This document shows positions 18,926 to 25,889 of a stretch of 64,000 nt of DNA, piece after piece (the first letter of the stretch is position 1; every line of letters starts with the position of its first letter). The stretch covers positions 1-64,000 of the forward strand of contig NZ_SMKL01000006.1 in assembly GCF_004348545.1 (NCBI RefSeq). Direction: 5' to 3'. The translations under genes and the position numbers were made by a program. The notes under the pieces are model-generated. The model did not search any database, had not been told where the DNA came from, and saw only the letters and a list, made by a program, of their open reading frames with translations. The DNA is from Jiangella ureilytica (lineage in GTDB: Bacteria; Actinomycetota; Actinomycetes; Jiangellales; Jiangellaceae).

Positions 18926-19784
18926 CGTGAGCTCCTTCGTCGGACCCGGGGACCTGGGCGGGCTGGTGCAGCGTCCACGGATCGGTCGGGGTGGTCGAGA
19001 CGCGAGTCTCCACCGTACTGCCTGCGGCGGACAACTCGACCGTCAGCAGCGCCGCCGCGGAGCCCAGCCACGGCCACTCGCCGGCCCAGTGGGAGACGTC
19101 GACGAGCGCGGGCCCGCCGGCCTCGCCCGCCTCGGACGACGGGTGGTGGCGCAGGTCGGCCGTGACGTAGACGTCGGCGCCCGCGGCCCGCACGGCGCCC
19201 AGCAGTGAGTCGCCCGCCCCGCCGCACACCGCGACCGTCTCGACGACGGCGTGCGGGTCGCCCATGGCGCGGATGCCGGCCGCCGTCACCGGCAGCGCCC
19301 CGGCAACCCGGTGGGCGAACGCGGCCAGCGGTTCCGGCCGCGGCAGCCGCCCGACGCGGCCCAGCCCCAGGGCGGGGTCGCCGCCGTCGGCCGGGACGAG
19401 CGGGCGGGTGTCCTCGAGTCCCAGCGCCGCCGCCAGTGCGTCGTTGACGCCCGGCGCGGCGCGGTCGGCGTTGGTGTGCGCGGTGAACAGCGCGACGCCG
19501 CCGGTGATGAGGCGGTGCACCAGCCGGCCCTTGGGCGTGGTGGCCGGCACGCCGTGCACCGCGCGCAGGAACAGCGGATGGTGCGTGATGATCAGGTCGG
19601 CGCCCCACACCAGCGCCTCGTCGGCGACGGCGGCCACCGGATCGACGGCGAACAGGATGCGACCCACCTGAGCATCGGGGTCGCCGCACACCAGCCCGAC
19701 GGCGTCCCACGACTCCGCGAGCTCGGGCGGGTACAGCCGCTCGGCGGCGGCGACGACATCGGCGAGACGAGCAGGACCCTCCAC
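18915..19784 (-). CDS. Nif3-like dinuclear metal-centre protein
   Basis: A 289-residue Nif3/YbgI-family protein, which forms hexameric toroids with a two-metal site; members are annotated as GTP cyclohydrolase I type 2 homologues, though the activity is uncertain. Metal ligands are seen in IITHHPLFL (HH), LFTAHTNAD (H and D), VSHWAGEW (H and E). The family start AERLYPPELAESWDAVGL is intact. Starts at GTG 19784. First gene of the Nif3/zinc-ribbon/RNase H operon. Confidence 0.9.
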   Translation of the reverse strand: MEGPARLADVVAAAERLYPPELAESWDAVGLVCGDPDAQVGRILFAVDPVAAVADEALVWGADLIITHHPLFLRAVHGVPATTPKGRLVHRLITGGVALFTAHTNADRAAPGVNDALAAALGLEDTRPLVPADGGDPALGLGRVGRLPRPEPLAAFAHRVAGALPVTAAGIRAMGDPHAVVETVAVCGGAGDSLLGAVRAAGADVYVTADLRHHPSSEAGEAGGPALVDVSHWAGEWPWLGSAAALLTVELSAAGSTVETRVSTTPTDPWTLHQPAQVPGSDEGAHAER

Positions 19785-19898
19785 AGGGCGACCCTATCGG
19801 TGCCCGCTCCCGGAAAGGGTCTCCGGTTGACGGGCGGACGACACCGGTGTGATTCTCAATTCGCGAGGGGCACGGCACGCACGAGGAAGGCTCGTCCC

Positions 19899-20168
19899 AT
19901 CAGCACGCCACAGCACACCGACGGCCACCCCTGGTGCGCCGAGCACGACCCCACCGGCACCTGCCTCGGCCACCTCCACGTCCTGCCGCGCGACGGCGCC
20001 GCCTGGCTCGAGGGCGGCCCGGACGACACCGGCGCCGTCGTCGTGGTGGCCCTGGCGAGACCCGGTGCGCGCACGCTGCCCGCGTTCACCGCCGCCGAGG
20101 CACGTGAGCTCGCGGCCGCGCTGACCGCACTGGCGAACGAGCTCGACGCGGGTCGAACGCCCGTTTGA
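19899..20168 (+). CDS. DUF6907-like small protein with no standard start codon
   Basis: An 89-residue protein reading STPQHTDGHPWCAEHD, then CLGHLHVLPRDGAAWLEGG, a hydrophobic strand VVVVALARPG, and FTAAEARELAAALTALANEL. The HPWC..H....C.GH. pattern suggests the DUF6907 group of small actinobacterial proteins, often near integrative elements. The frame has no ATG, GTG, TTG or CTG at the right place. A strong AGGAAGG (19884-19890) lies eight bases before ATC 19899, where homologues would have ATG (MSTPQH). It may use ATC, or the base may be mutated. Codon use supports coding. Confidence 0.6.
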   Translation: MSTPQHTDGHPWCAEHDPTGTCLGHLHVLPRDGAAWLEGGPDDTGAVVVVALARPGARTLPAFTAAEARELAAALTALANELDAGRTPV

Positions 20169-20200
20169 CTTTCTCCTTCCACCACTGTCATTCTTGACCC

Positions 20201-20240
20201 ATAGCGCCCCCACCCTCCTTCGGAGGCGGGCGAGCGCTAT
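20201..20240. terminator. hairpin with TTCG loop
   Basis: ATAGCGC at 20201 pairs with GCGCTAT at 20234-20240, and inside them CCTCC-TTCG-GGAGG-like bases form a tight UUCG-capped stem. It follows the gene ending at 20168 and may terminate it or attenuate the downstream pair. The rest of 20169-20436 shows no gene. Confidence 0.55.
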
Positions 20241-20436
20241 CGACCACGAGGCGCGGCAGCCGGCCGGACAGCTCTCGTACCGGCCGCTCATGGTGGGACG
20301 GTTCGGCGACCCGACGCGCATGTTCACGCCGCCCGCCCGCGGGCCGGCTGCTGGGCGGAGTCCGCCGACGGCACGCGCCGCCGCGACGGCTCCCCGGCCC
20401 CCATCCAGCTCGTGAGTCCACTCCTGGAGGAGACCC

Positions 20437-20991
20437 GTGGTCACCGTTCCCACGGCGGACCGCCGCGCCGTCATCGCGCGGTCCGCCTTCCTCAGCGACG
20501 ACGTCGGCCAGATGGTCGCCCGGCACGACGCCGAAGGCCCCACCATCGACGTCGACCTCGCGCCGGCCGACTCCGGCCAGCACGTCCACATCGCGCTCAC
20601 CCCGTCCGAGGCCCGCCTCATCGCCGGGCAGCTCACCGACCTCGCCGCCACCGCGCAGCGGGCCGGCTGGACGCCCGAGGTCCTCGCCGACGTCCGCGAG
20701 CGCTACCTGCCCGGCCGCACCGACCAGCAGATCATCGAGCGCCTCGACGCCCTCACCACCCGCCTCGGCGGGCTGGTGCTCGGCTACAAGGGCCGCATCG
20801 ACTGGAAGGCCGGGCGCATCCTCACCGCCGAGGTCGGCGCCGAGCTGCTCGACCGCGCCGCCACGGCCCTCGACGCCGCCGAGCAGCACCTCACCGCCCA
20901 CCAGCAGGCGGTCGAACAGCTCGGCGCGGTCAAGGCCGAGCTCGAGGAGCTGCGCCGGTACTACCGCACCGAGAGCGAGCCGGCCCGATGA
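20437..20991 (+). CDS. hypothetical protein with C-terminal helical region
   Basis: A 184-residue acidic protein from GTG 20437 with a GGAGGAG site 8-10 bases upstream. The N-terminal part (DVDLAPADSGQHVHIALTP then SEARLIAGQLTDLAA) resembles the C-terminal half of the neighbouring DUF6907-like proteins. The rest is alpha-helical and Ala/Glu/Arg-rich, with a probable coiled coil around residues 115-180. Its TGA overlaps the ATG of the next gene (ATGA), so the two are translationally coupled. Function unknown. Confidence 0.7.
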   Translation: MVTVPTADRRAVIARSAFLSDDVGQMVARHDAEGPTIDVDLAPADSGQHVHIALTPSEARLIAGQLTDLAATAQRAGWTPEVLADVRERYLPGRTDQQIIERLDALTTRLGGLVLGYKGRIDWKAGRILTAEVGAELLDRAATALDAAEQHLTAHQQAVEQLGAVKAELEELRRYYRTESEPAR

Positions 20992-21269
20992 CCGCCGCGG
21001 CCGCCGCCCCGTCCGACGAGTGCGAGCTCAAGTGGTGCAACGAGGCCGGCGAGCACACCGTGCACCGGCAGTACCTCACGTCCGTGCTCACCTGGCGCAA
21101 CACCTGGCTGATCGGGGTCAACGTCGTCCAGAGCGGCGCCGACCCGCACCACGTCGAGCTCACCGCCACCACCCGGCACACCGCACCGGCGCTGGTCACC
21201 CTGAAGCCCGACGAGGCCGAGGCCGTCGGCCACGCCCTCGTCGAGGCTGCCGACCGGGCCACGCGCTGA
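20988..21269 (+). CDS. hypothetical DUF6907-like small protein
   Basis: A 93-residue protein beginning MTAAAAAPSDECELKWCNEAGEHTVHRQ. A C-x-x-x-x-C-x-x-x-x-x-x-H pattern near the N terminus is followed by strands and a closing helix LKPDEAEAVGHALVEAA. The architecture echoes the protein at 19899-20168 (metal-like Cys/His head, strand, then an (T/K)xxEA helix), suggesting paralogy. Coupled by a 4-nt overlap to the upstream gene. Followed by a strong terminator hairpin. Function unknown. Confidence 0.7.
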   Translation: MTAAAAAPSDECELKWCNEAGEHTVHRQYLTSVLTWRNTWLIGVNVVQSGADPHHVELTATTRHTAPALVTLKPDEAEAVGHALVEAADRATR

Positions 21270-21299
21270 CCCCGGTGACCGGGAGACGCCTGGTGCACC

Positions 21300-21330
21300 G
21301 GCCGCCGCTCCGCTGGTCGGAGCGGCGGCC
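21300..21330 (+). terminator. terminator hairpin
   Basis: GGCCGCCGCTCCG (21300-21312) pairs perfectly with CGGAGCGGCGGCC (21318-21330) around a 5-nt loop, 30 bp after the stop of the preceding gene. Confidence 0.8.
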
Positions 21331-21435
21331 GCAGGTCGCCGACAGTTCGCACCGATCGCCCCGAGTCGTCGCCTGATGGTCACCTGCCGGCGGAAGAGTC
21401 CGGCCATCAGCCGACTCGGGCATGGAGGGGAACCC

Positions 21436-23172
21436 ATGTGTCACACCGCTGACCACGGGCACGACCACGACGAGCACCACCATCACCCGCACGACTTGAG
21501 CGACGCGCTCGACTCCGACACCAGCGTCGCCCTCGATCTCTCCGTCGACGACAGCGAGCTGTCCCCCACCCAGCTGTCCCGCCGCGGCCTGTTCCGCTCC
21601 GCCGGCGTCCTGGGCGGCGCCACCGCGCTCGGCATGGCCGGCGTCACGCCCGCCATGGCCGACGGCCGCGACGACGACGGCCACCACGGCTCCGGCGGCG
21701 GTGTCCGGCACTGGCTGGCCGGCGACCACCACATCCACACCCAGCACAGCTCCGACGCCATGTACCGCGTCTACGACCAGGTGCGGCACGGCGCCGCCTA
21801 CGGCCTCGACTGGATGGTCATCACCGACCACGGCGGGGCCACGCACGCGCGCATCGGCGTCGAGCTGGTCAACCCCGACATCCGCGCGGCCCGCGAGCTG
21901 CTGCCGGGCACCCTGATCTTCCAGGGCCTCGAGTGGAACATCCCGTCGGCCGAGCACGGCACCGTGTTCGTCGCACCGGGCCGCAACGAGGTCGCCGTCC
22001 TCAAGCAGTTCGAGACCGACTACGACGGCTCGGTCAACGGCACGTCGCCCAGCAGCCCCGCCAACGAGGCGCAGGCGCTGGCCGGCATCACCTGGCTGGG
22101 CCGCCAGATCGACCGCCGCCGCATCGACGACGCGCTGTTCCTGGCCAACCACCCGGCCCGGCAGGGCATCGACAGCCCGCACGAAATCCGCGCCTGGCGC
22201 GACGCCGACCCCCGCATCGCCATCGGCTTCGAGGGCGCGCCGGGCCACCAGGCCGCCGGGCTGCCCGCAGGCGTGGGCGCCGGCTCGGCCCGCGGCTTCT
22301 ACGGCGGCGCGCCCAACGCCAACTCGTTCCCGGGCTACCCGCTCGAGAGCTACCGCACCTGGGGCGGCTTCGACTGGATGACGGCGACCGTCGGCGGCCT
22401 CTGGGACAGCCTGCTGGCCGAGGGCAAGCCGTGGTCCATCAGCGCCAACTCCGACTCCCACACCAACTGGGGCGACACCAGCCGGCGGCCCGACGGCTCG
22501 ACGTCCGAGCAGTTCAACCGCGACGGCCGCTACGGCGACCCGGTCTACAGCGGCGGCGTCAACCTCACCGCCGGCGACTACTGGCCGGGCCTCTACTCCC
22601 GCACCCACGTGGGCGCGTCCAAGCGCGACTACCTCGCCGTCATGCGGGGTCTGCGCGACGGCCGCGTCTGGGTCGACCACGGCCACCTGGTCAAGGGTGT
22701 CGAGGTCACGGTCCGCGAGCGCGGCCGCCGCTCGGGCGCTCCGCTCGGCGACACCCTGCGGGTCCGCCGCGGCAGCCGGGTCGAGCTCGTCGTGCGCATC
22801 ACGGCGCAGGACGAGCCGAACTGGGCGCAGTTCCTGCCGCAGCTGGGGCGCGTCGACCTCATCCGCGGCACGGTCGACCCCGGCCACGCCGACGACCAGC
22901 GCGACACCTTCGTCGCGCCCGACACCAAGGTCGTCCAGCAGTGGGACACCTCGGGCCGCACCGGCACGTTCGAGATCGTCCACGACCTCGGCCGGGCCGA
23001 CGACGCCTTCTACGTGCGGCTGCGCGGCACCGACGGCAACCGCTCGCAGCCGGGCTTCCTCGGCGCCGCCGTCGACCCCGAGGGCCCTGCGCTCGACGTC
23101 GTCGGCAACGCCGATCCGTGGATCGACCTCTGGTTCTACACGAACCCCATCTGGGTGGTGCCGACCCGCTGA
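21436..23172 (+). CDS. Tat-exported PHP-domain phosphoesterase-like protein
   Basis: A 578-residue exported protein. The first 20 residues are extremely His/Asp-rich (HTADHGHDHDEHHHHPH), a probable metal-binding tail ahead of the Tat signal LSRRGLFRSAGVLGG with cleavage near AMA. The PHP metal motif is GDHHIHTQHSSDA, with further ligands in VITDHGGATHA, GLEWNIPS, FLANHPAR and SANSDSHTNWG. A C-terminal beta domain of about 170 residues follows. I prefer ATG 21436, with a GGAGGGG site, over ATG 21376. Likely an extracellular metal-dependent phosphodiesterase; substrate unknown. Confidence 0.82.
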   Translation: MCHTADHGHDHDEHHHHPHDLSDALDSDTSVALDLSVDDSELSPTQLSRRGLFRSAGVLGGATALGMAGVTPAMADGRDDDGHHGSGGGVRHWLAGDHHIHTQHSSDAMYRVYDQVRHGAAYGLDWMVITDHGGATHARIGVELVNPDIRAARELLPGTLIFQGLEWNIPSAEHGTVFVAPGRNEVAVLKQFETDYDGSVNGTSPSSPANEAQALAGITWLGRQIDRRRIDDALFLANHPARQGIDSPHEIRAWRDADPRIAIGFEGAPGHQAAGLPAGVGAGSARGFYGGAPNANSFPGYPLESYRTWGGFDWMTATVGGLWDSLLAEGKPWSISANSDSHTNWGDTSRRPDGSTSEQFNRDGRYGDPVYSGGVNLTAGDYWPGLYSRTHVGASKRDYLAVMRGLRDGRVWVDHGHLVKGVEVTVRERGRRSGAPLGDTLRVRRGSRVELVVRITAQDEPNWAQFLPQLGRVDLIRGTVDPGHADDQRDTFVAPDTKVVQQWDTSGRTGTFEIVHDLGRADDAFYVRLRGTDGNRSQPGFLGAAVDPEGPALDVVGNADPWIDLWFYTNPIWVVPTR

Positions 23173-23186
23173 CGCACGGGTCACCG

Positions 23187-23227
23187 CCGGCGGCCGGTCT
23201 CCCTCTGCGGGGGAGACCGGCCGCCGG
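23187..23227. terminator. bidirectional terminator hairpin
   Basis: A perfect 17-bp stem: CCGGCGGCCGGTCTCCC (23187-23203) and its reverse complement (23211-23227) around a 7-nt loop. It lies between the convergent PHP-domain and asparaginase genes. Confidence 0.88.
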
Positions 23228-23243
23228 TCCGCATGATCTGGGG

Positions 23244-24497
23244 CTACCGCGAGCCGCTGGTGCTCAGCGCCGGCAGCGCCGACGTGATGTCGGCCTGCAG
23301 ACTCGCCCACTCGACGAAGTCCGCGCGGGTGTCCTCGACGCCGTCGTTGAAGGCCAGCGCCATCATCAGCAGCAGCCGGGCGTGCGGGGCGTTGAGCGAG
23401 TCGGCCGGGAAGACCGCGCCGCTGCCGCCGTAGACGCTGCCCGACCCGGTCCGGGTGGTCGACGCGAACATCACGCCGGCCTGCACCGCCCGGTTGCGGG
23501 CCTGGCCGGCCGCGCCGGAGATGCCGCCCGCGCCGGTGCCGGCGGTGACGATGCCCTCGACCCCGGCCGCGGCCCACGCGTCGATCGCCTCGCCGCCGGC
23601 CTCCTGCGCATTGTAGAAGATCTCCACCCGCGGCAGGTCGGCCTTGTCGATCGTCGTCAGGTCGAACGGCGTGCGCCAGTTCCGCAGCGCGTTCGCCGTC
23701 GTCACCACGCTCCCCCGGGTCTCGAACACCCGCAGCGCGCGGGCCGGCATCCGCATGATCCGCACCTTGAGGTCGTCGACGTAGCCGAGGACGCCGAGCT
23801 CCGGCGTCTGGAACGTGTCCATGCGGTACGCCGACGTCTTGGTCACGTCGCGCACGGCGTGGATCTCGTCGTTGAGCATCAGCACCGTGCCGAACCAGGC
23901 GGTCTTGCCGCTTGCCGCCGTCACGATCGCGTTGAACAGGTTGGCCTGCGCGTCCGAGCCGATGACCGTCCACGGCCGCATGGCGCCGGTGATGACGACG
24001 GGCTTCGGGCTCTGCACCGTGAGGTCGAGGAAGTAGCCGATCTCCTCCATCGTGTCGGTGCCGGTGGTGACGACGACGGCGTCGGACGTCCTCAGAGCGT
24101 TGTCGACGGCCAGCGAGAGGTCGTACAGTTCGGCGATCGAGTAGCCGCCGGATCCCTTGTTGCCGAACTGCAGGCTGTTGACGTCGGCCACCTCGTCGAG
24201 GTTCGGCACCTCGGCGAGCATGTCCTCCATCAGCAGCGTGCCGGCGCGATAGCGCTGGAAGCTGGTCGGGGTGTCCGACTGCCCGGCCATGGTGCCGCCG
24301 GTCGCGACGACGGTGACCGTGGGCAGAGCGGCGTCGGCGGACCGGACGACGGACTTGGGCACCGTCTGCACGGCCTGCCGCGACTGCGCCGGCGCGCCGT
24401 CGGCGCCGGGCAGGAACACGAGCATCAGGGCGACGGCGGACGCCACCGCCAGGGGGACACGTCCGCGCAATGCCGCGACGTTCCGGGGGAACGACAT
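23244..24497 (-). CDS. secreted type II L-asparaginase
   Basis: A 417-residue exported asparaginase that hydrolyses L-asparagine to aspartate and ammonia. A signal peptide (VPLAVASAVALMLVFLPGADGAPA) is followed by the first catalytic Thr in VVATGGTMAGQ, the second in VVTTGTDTMEEIGYFL, and the oxyanion region VITGAMRPWT. The C-terminal part has GIVTAGTGAGGISG. Length is longer than the E. coli enzyme (about 330 mature) mainly from the signal and linker. Convergent with the PHP-domain gene across the shared terminator. Confidence 0.92.
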   Translation of the reverse strand: MSFPRNVAALRGRVPLAVASAVALMLVFLPGADGAPAQSRQAVQTVPKSVVRSADAALPTVTVVATGGTMAGQSDTPTSFQRYRAGTLLMEDMLAEVPNLDEVADVNSLQFGNKGSGGYSIAELYDLSLAVDNALRTSDAVVVTTGTDTMEEIGYFLDLTVQSPKPVVITGAMRPWTVIGSDAQANLFNAIVTAASGKTAWFGTVLMLNDEIHAVRDVTKTSAYRMDTFQTPELGVLGYVDDLKVRIMRMPARALRVFETRGSVVTTANALRNWRTPFDLTTIDKADLPRVEIFYNAQEAGGEAIDAWAAAGVEGIVTAGTGAGGISGAAGQARNRAVQAGVMFASTTRTGSGSVYGGSGAVFPADSLNAPHARLLLMMALAFNDGVEDTRADFVEWASLQADITSALPALSTSGSR

Positions 24498-24586
24498 CTG
24501 AAGGGCACCTCCGGCTCAAAGGACCAGGACGCCCATAAAGAATCAATGATCCGTTTCCGCCCGGAACCGGGCGGTTTTCGGCAGCG

Positions 24587-24901
24587 TTACGGCTCCCTCA
24601 CCGCGGCCCTCGGAGGTCGTTGGCCGGGTACCCGCCCCTGCATGCGGCGCGACTGCCGGACCGGCGTCGCCGCCAGCCGGACGTCCTGGCCCGCGGCGCA
24701 CAGCGGCCCGATCAGTCCGGCGGACAGCTCGTCGACCCAGAGCAGCAGACTCACGTCAACGGGCTGGGAGGGATCGTCCAGAGCCAGCGACTCCCGGTAC
24801 CAGTGGACGATCGACGGCATCAGCGCACGCAGCGCCGCCCGGCGTTCGCTCGCCCGCATGGAGTCCAGAGCCTGGTTGAACTCGGCGATGAAATCCGTCA
24901 T
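24587..24901 (-). CDS. small hypothetical protein
   Basis: A 104-residue protein from ATG 24901 with an AAGGGGG site upstream. It is mostly helical at the N terminus (DFIAEFNQALDSMRASERRAALRAL) and has a basic, Arg/Gln/Pro-rich tail after residue 80. No domain is recognised and there is no signal peptide. The ribosome site and codon pattern support it; the basic tail may be partly out of family. Confidence 0.5.
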   Translation of the reverse strand: MTDFIAEFNQALDSMRASERRAALRALMPSIVHWYRESLALDDPSQPVDVSLLLWVDELSAGLIGPLCAAGQDVRLAATPVRQSRRMQGRVPGQRPPRAAVREP

Positions 24902-25035
24902 GGCGTGCCCCCTTGCGCGGCAACGGCTCCGGCGCTCCGTTGCGCCGGGCCGCCGCCTTGCACGCCTGAATACCCCATGGGACGGACCTGCGTCCCTCCG
25001 GACCGGACCAGTGCGCCGTCGGGCAGGATGAGGAC

Positions 25036-25386
25036 ATGGCCGTGCCGATCGCCGACTTCCTCGCCATCATCGACCGGCTGCCTGGGGCCGGCGGCACCGA
25101 CTCGGAGAACTGGACCTCCTTCCGCGTGCGCGGCCGCACGTTCGGCTACCTGTGGCCGCGCACCTCGACCGTCGGGCTCAAGCAGACCATCGCCGAGCAG
25201 CGAGCGCTGGTCGCCGAGCGGCCGGACGTGTTCGAGATCCAGTTCACGGCCGGCGCGTTCGGGTGGGTGGTCGTGTACCTCGACGGCATCGAGCTGGACG
25301 AGCTGGTGGAGCTGACGTTCGAGGCCTGGCGGCTCACGGCACCCGAGGAGCTCGTGGAGCAGCAGGGCGACCGGCTGCCGCTCTAG
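25036..25386 (+). CDS. MmcQ/YjbR-family protein
   Basis: A 116-residue protein with the family pattern: an N-terminal helix (ADFLAIIDRLPG), then FRVRGRTFGYLWPRTSTVGLKQT with strands, and the C-terminal DELVELTFEAWRLTAPEEL helix. These proteins have a CyaY-like fold and were proposed to bind DNA; the role is not established. The TAG stop at 25384-25386 is the left copy of the CTAG that flanks the inserted element at 25387. Confidence 0.82.
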   Translation: MAVPIADFLAIIDRLPGAGGTDSENWTSFRVRGRTFGYLWPRTSTVGLKQTIAEQRALVAERPDVFEIQFTAGAFGWVVVYLDGIELDELVELTFEAWRLTAPEELVEQQGDRLPL

Positions 25387-25471
25387 GGCGTGTCTCTTAA
25401 GTCGTCAGCCAGATGGTGATGGCGCGTAGGACGACGCCGCCTCGCTACGGCCGAGACTTGGGAGACACACC
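25387..25471. mobile_element. 85-bp IS5-type MITE with CTAG target duplication
   Basis: The ends are imperfect inverted repeats of 17 bp, GGCGTGTCTCTTAAGTC and (minus strand) GGTGTGTCTCCCAAGTC, matching at 14 of 17 positions. CTAG flanks both sides (25383-25386 and 25472-25475) as expected for a target duplication; it fits the YTAR preference of IS5 relatives. Read on the minus strand, the interior encodes RAITIWLTT followed by a stop, which looks like a transposase C terminus. It is therefore an internally deleted insertion sequence unable to move alone. Confidence 0.8.
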
Positions 25472-25822
25472 CTAGTCCGCCGCCGGGTCGCCGTGCAGCA
25501 GGAACGACAGCAGCCTGGCGTTGACGAAGAAGACGTCGGCCTCCTCGTCGCCGTAGCCGGGGACCACGTCGACCTCGACGGGCCCGCCGAGCTCCCGGTA
25601 ACGCGAGCTCACGCTCCAGCTCGTCCGGGCGCAGGCCGTACGCCGGCGCGGCCCGTTTCAGCCCGGGCCGGTCGCGCACGTCGCAGACCGGGTCCATGCC
25701 GCCGATGCGCCGCACCAGCCCGGGGTGCTCACTCGCCCAGGCGTAGTGCCGCCGCGCCGATCCGGCAGCCGGACGAACGCATCGTGCCCGTCGACGGTGA
25801 AGCCGACGTCCCGAGCTCCCAT
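25472..25822 (-). pseudogene. decayed gene, at least two frameshifts
   Basis: Three frames must be joined. MGARDVGFTVDGHDAFVRLPD starts at ATG 25822. Then HYAWASEHPGLVRRIGG continues through MDPVCDVRDRPGLKRA. Finally RYRELGGPVEVDVVPG runs on to DVFFVNARLLSFLLHGDP and a TAG at 25474-25472. Each piece is protein-like but none continues alone. The conceptual product is about 117 residues and is not recognised. Its stop codon lies in the right copy of the CTAG that flanks the MITE. Confidence 0.65.
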
Positions 25823-25841
25823 GGTCCACCGTCGTACCGAA

Positions 25842-25882
25842 CCGTCTCACAGAGCGACCGCAGCGGACGCTCTGTGAGACGG
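25842..25882 (-). terminator. terminator hairpin of the DUF6351 gene
   Basis: CCGTCTCACAGAGCG (25842-25856) pairs perfectly with CGCTCTGTGAGACGG (25868-25882) around an 11-nt loop. It lies immediately downstream of the minus-strand gene that stops at 25890. Confidence 0.85.
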
Positions 25883-25889
25883 CAGGGAG

